Positions 13,286 through 14,368 of a stretch of DNA of 14,368 bases are shown here, piece by piece. Position numbers and translations under genes: made by a program. How positions within the stretch are numbered: the stretch's first letter is position 1; each line of letters begins with the position of its first letter. The DNA is from an uncultured Collinsella sp. (GTDB lineage: Bacteria > Actinomycetota > Coriobacteriia > Coriobacteriales > Coriobacteriaceae): NCBI GenBank assembly GCA_900550735.1, contig URTD01000029.1, positions 1 through 14,368 of the forward strand, given 5' to 3'. The notes beneath the pieces were generated by a model. That model saw nothing but the letters and a program-made list of their open reading frames with translations. It searched no databases and had not been told where the DNA came from.

Positions 13286-14218
13286 ATGTCCGATTTGATT
13301 AAACTCACGCCGATCTTCCACGAGAAGATCTGGGGCGGGCGCCAGCTCGAAACCGTGTTTGGCTACGACATTCCCGAGGGTCCCATCGGTGAGTGCTGGG
13401 CCATCTCGGCCCATCCCAACGGCGACTGCCAGATTGTGGAGGGCCCGTACGCCGGTCACACGCTGTCATGGCTGTGGGCCGAGCACCGCGAGCTCTTTGG
13501 CAATTGCGAGGGCAAGGAGTTCCCGCTGCTCATTAAGATTCTGGACGCCAAGGACGACCTTTCGATCCAGATTCACCCCAACGACGAGTACGCCGCCGAG
13601 CACGAGAACGGCAGCCTAGGCAAAACCGAGTGCTGGTATGTACTGGACTGCGAGCCCGGCGCCACGATCATCGTCGGCCAGCGTGCGCACGACCGCGCCG
13701 AGGCCGCGCGGATGATCAAGGACGGCCGTTGGGACGATATGCTCAATGTACTGCCGATCCACAAGGGCGACTTTTTCCAGATCGATTCCGGTACCGTGCA
13801 CGCCATCAAGACCGGCACGCTCATTTTGGAGACGCAGCAGTCGAGCGACGTGACGTATCGTCTGTACGACTACGACCGTCCCGGCACCGACGGCAAACTG
13901 CGTCCCCTGCACATTGAGCAGAGCCTCGACTGCATAAACTTTGATGCTCAGGCTCCGACCGACGGCACGGTGACCGCGCCCGAGGTGGACGGCGTGACCG
14001 AGCTCGAGTCTTGCCCCTGCTACACCGTCGATCGCGTGCGCGTTAACGGCAGCAAGACCCTCGACCAGCGCTGGCCCTTCATGTGCCTGTCGGTCATCGA
14101 CGGCGAAGGCACCGTCTGCGGCGACCCCGTCCACAAGGGAAGCCACCTGCTGGCCCCGAGCACCGTCAGCTCCATCGACCTCGAAGGCAAGATGGAACTG
14201 ATCATCAGCCACCTGTAG
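13286..14218 (+). CDS. manA: Class I mannose-6-phosphate isomerase
   Basis: Zinc enzyme interconverting mannose-6-phosphate and fructose-6-phosphate in the cytosol. I choose the ATG at 13286 (MSDLIKLTPIFHEKIWGG), 7 nt after GGGAG; the in-frame ATG at 13280 and the longer form from 13226 fit worse. This gives 310 residues, the short Bacillus-type ManA. Family motifs are KIWGGRQLETVFGY (14-27), the zinc ligands Gln95 and His97 in SIQIHPND (93-100), Glu115 in GKTECWYVL (112-120), His172 in SGTVHAI (168-174), and catalytic Arg192 in TYRLYDYDR (190-198). It follows the GntR gene and is followed by a long hairpin. It would let the cell use mannose or supply mannose-6-phosphate for glycans. Its link with the beta-glucoside operon is by position only. 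Confidence 0.95.
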   Translation: MSDLIKLTPIFHEKIWGGRQLETVFGYDIPEGPIGECWAISAHPNGDCQIVEGPYAGHTLSWLWAEHRELFGNCEGKEFPLLIKILDAKDDLSIQIHPNDEYAAEHENGSLGKTECWYVLDCEPGATIIVGQRAHDRAEAARMIKDGRWDDMLNVLPIHKGDFFQIDSGTVHAIKTGTLILETQQSSDVTYRLYDYDRPGTDGKLRPLHIEQSLDCINFDAQAPTDGTVTAPEVDGVTELESCPCYTVDRVRVNGSKTLDQRWPFMCLSVIDGEGTVCGDPVHKGSHLLAPSTVSSIDLEGKMELIISHL

Positions 14219-14242
14219 GTCGCAACAACAACCAAAACGCAA

Positions 14243-14280
14243 CAAGGGGCTCCCCCGTTCACCAACGGGGGAGCCCCTTG
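14243..14280. terminator. 17-bp hairpin terminator after manA
   Basis: Perfect 17-bp arms (14243-14259 and 14264-14280; CAAGGGGCTCCCCCGTT on the left) with loop CACC. The plus strand lacks a T-tract, while the minus strand continues TTGCGTTTTGG, so it may serve a convergent gene entering from the right as well as manA. Confidence 0.7.
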
Positions 14281-14290
14281 TCCATATATA

Positions 14291-14368
14291 TCAGCCCACC
14301 CGGCTCTCCAGACCAAAAAGCGAACGAGCAAAGCAACGCTCGTCTAGCAACGTTACCCAAGGACCTGG
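14291..14368 (-). CDS. Possible C-terminal end of a convergent gene
   Basis: One minus-strand frame is open from the right edge to a TGA at 14291-14293, giving 25 residues that end DERCFARSLFGLESRVG. It stops about 10 nt before the 14243-14280 hairpin, a normal spacing for gene end and terminator. Another frame on the strand is open too, the fragment is short, and no family is recognised, so this is only a candidate. Confidence 0.25.
   Translation of the reverse strand, partial: PGPWVTLLDERCFARSLFGLESRVG

Overview
The window looks like two unrelated gut-bacterial genomes joined end to end. Bases 1 to about 1855 carry Bacteroidales-type sequence (Alistipes-like by my reading): a divergent pair, dxs on the minus strand and the first 51 codons of pyrH on the plus strand, with Bacteroidetes-style promoters (TTTG, about 20 nt, TAnnTTTG). 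From about 1841 to the right edge the sequence is Coriobacteriia-like (Collinsella-like is my best guess): Gram-positive signals (AGGAGG ribosome sites, TTGACA/TATAAT-like promoters, U-tract terminators) and a matching gene set. The join lies inside pyrH and also inside the 3' part of a tatA-like gene. I read it as an assembly or ligation chimera rather than a natural transfer.

Layout of the second genome, left to right: tatA 3' tail cut by the join, a single-domain STAS anti-anti-sigma factor, and a subgroup Ic aspartate aminotransferase, all minus strand; a small plus-strand hypothetical protein; a 332-base convergent intergenic stretch with two terminators and a palindrome; then on the minus strand the Na+/H+ antiporter nhaA, the family II pyrophosphatase ppaC and a ROK glucokinase. 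Next is a four-gene minus-strand operon: GH1 6-phospho-beta-glucosidase, then PTS EIIC, EIIB and EIIA of the lactose/cellobiose family, closed by a strong terminator. Divergent from it are a GntR/HutC regulator and manA (mannose-6-phosphate isomerase), followed by a 17-bp terminator hairpin.

The right half makes a coherent sugar module. The PTS imports and phosphorylates a beta-linked disaccharide or glucoside. The GH1 enzyme cleaves it to glucose-6-phosphate plus a free aglycone or glucose, and the glucokinase can phosphorylate free glucose. ManA would feed mannose-6-phosphate into glycolysis. The GntR protein probably controls the divergent operon through a CTATA-AC-TATAG palindrome lying on the operon promoter -10.

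No new defence system, mobile element, CRISPR array or stable RNA gene was found. The signals most worth a second look are the chimeric join, an intrinsic terminator only 33 nt ahead of the nhaA start (a probable attenuator, possibly riboswitch-controlled), and a palindromic repeat family present twice in the intergenic DNA, once as a 27-bp-stem hairpin in the leader of the PTS operon.
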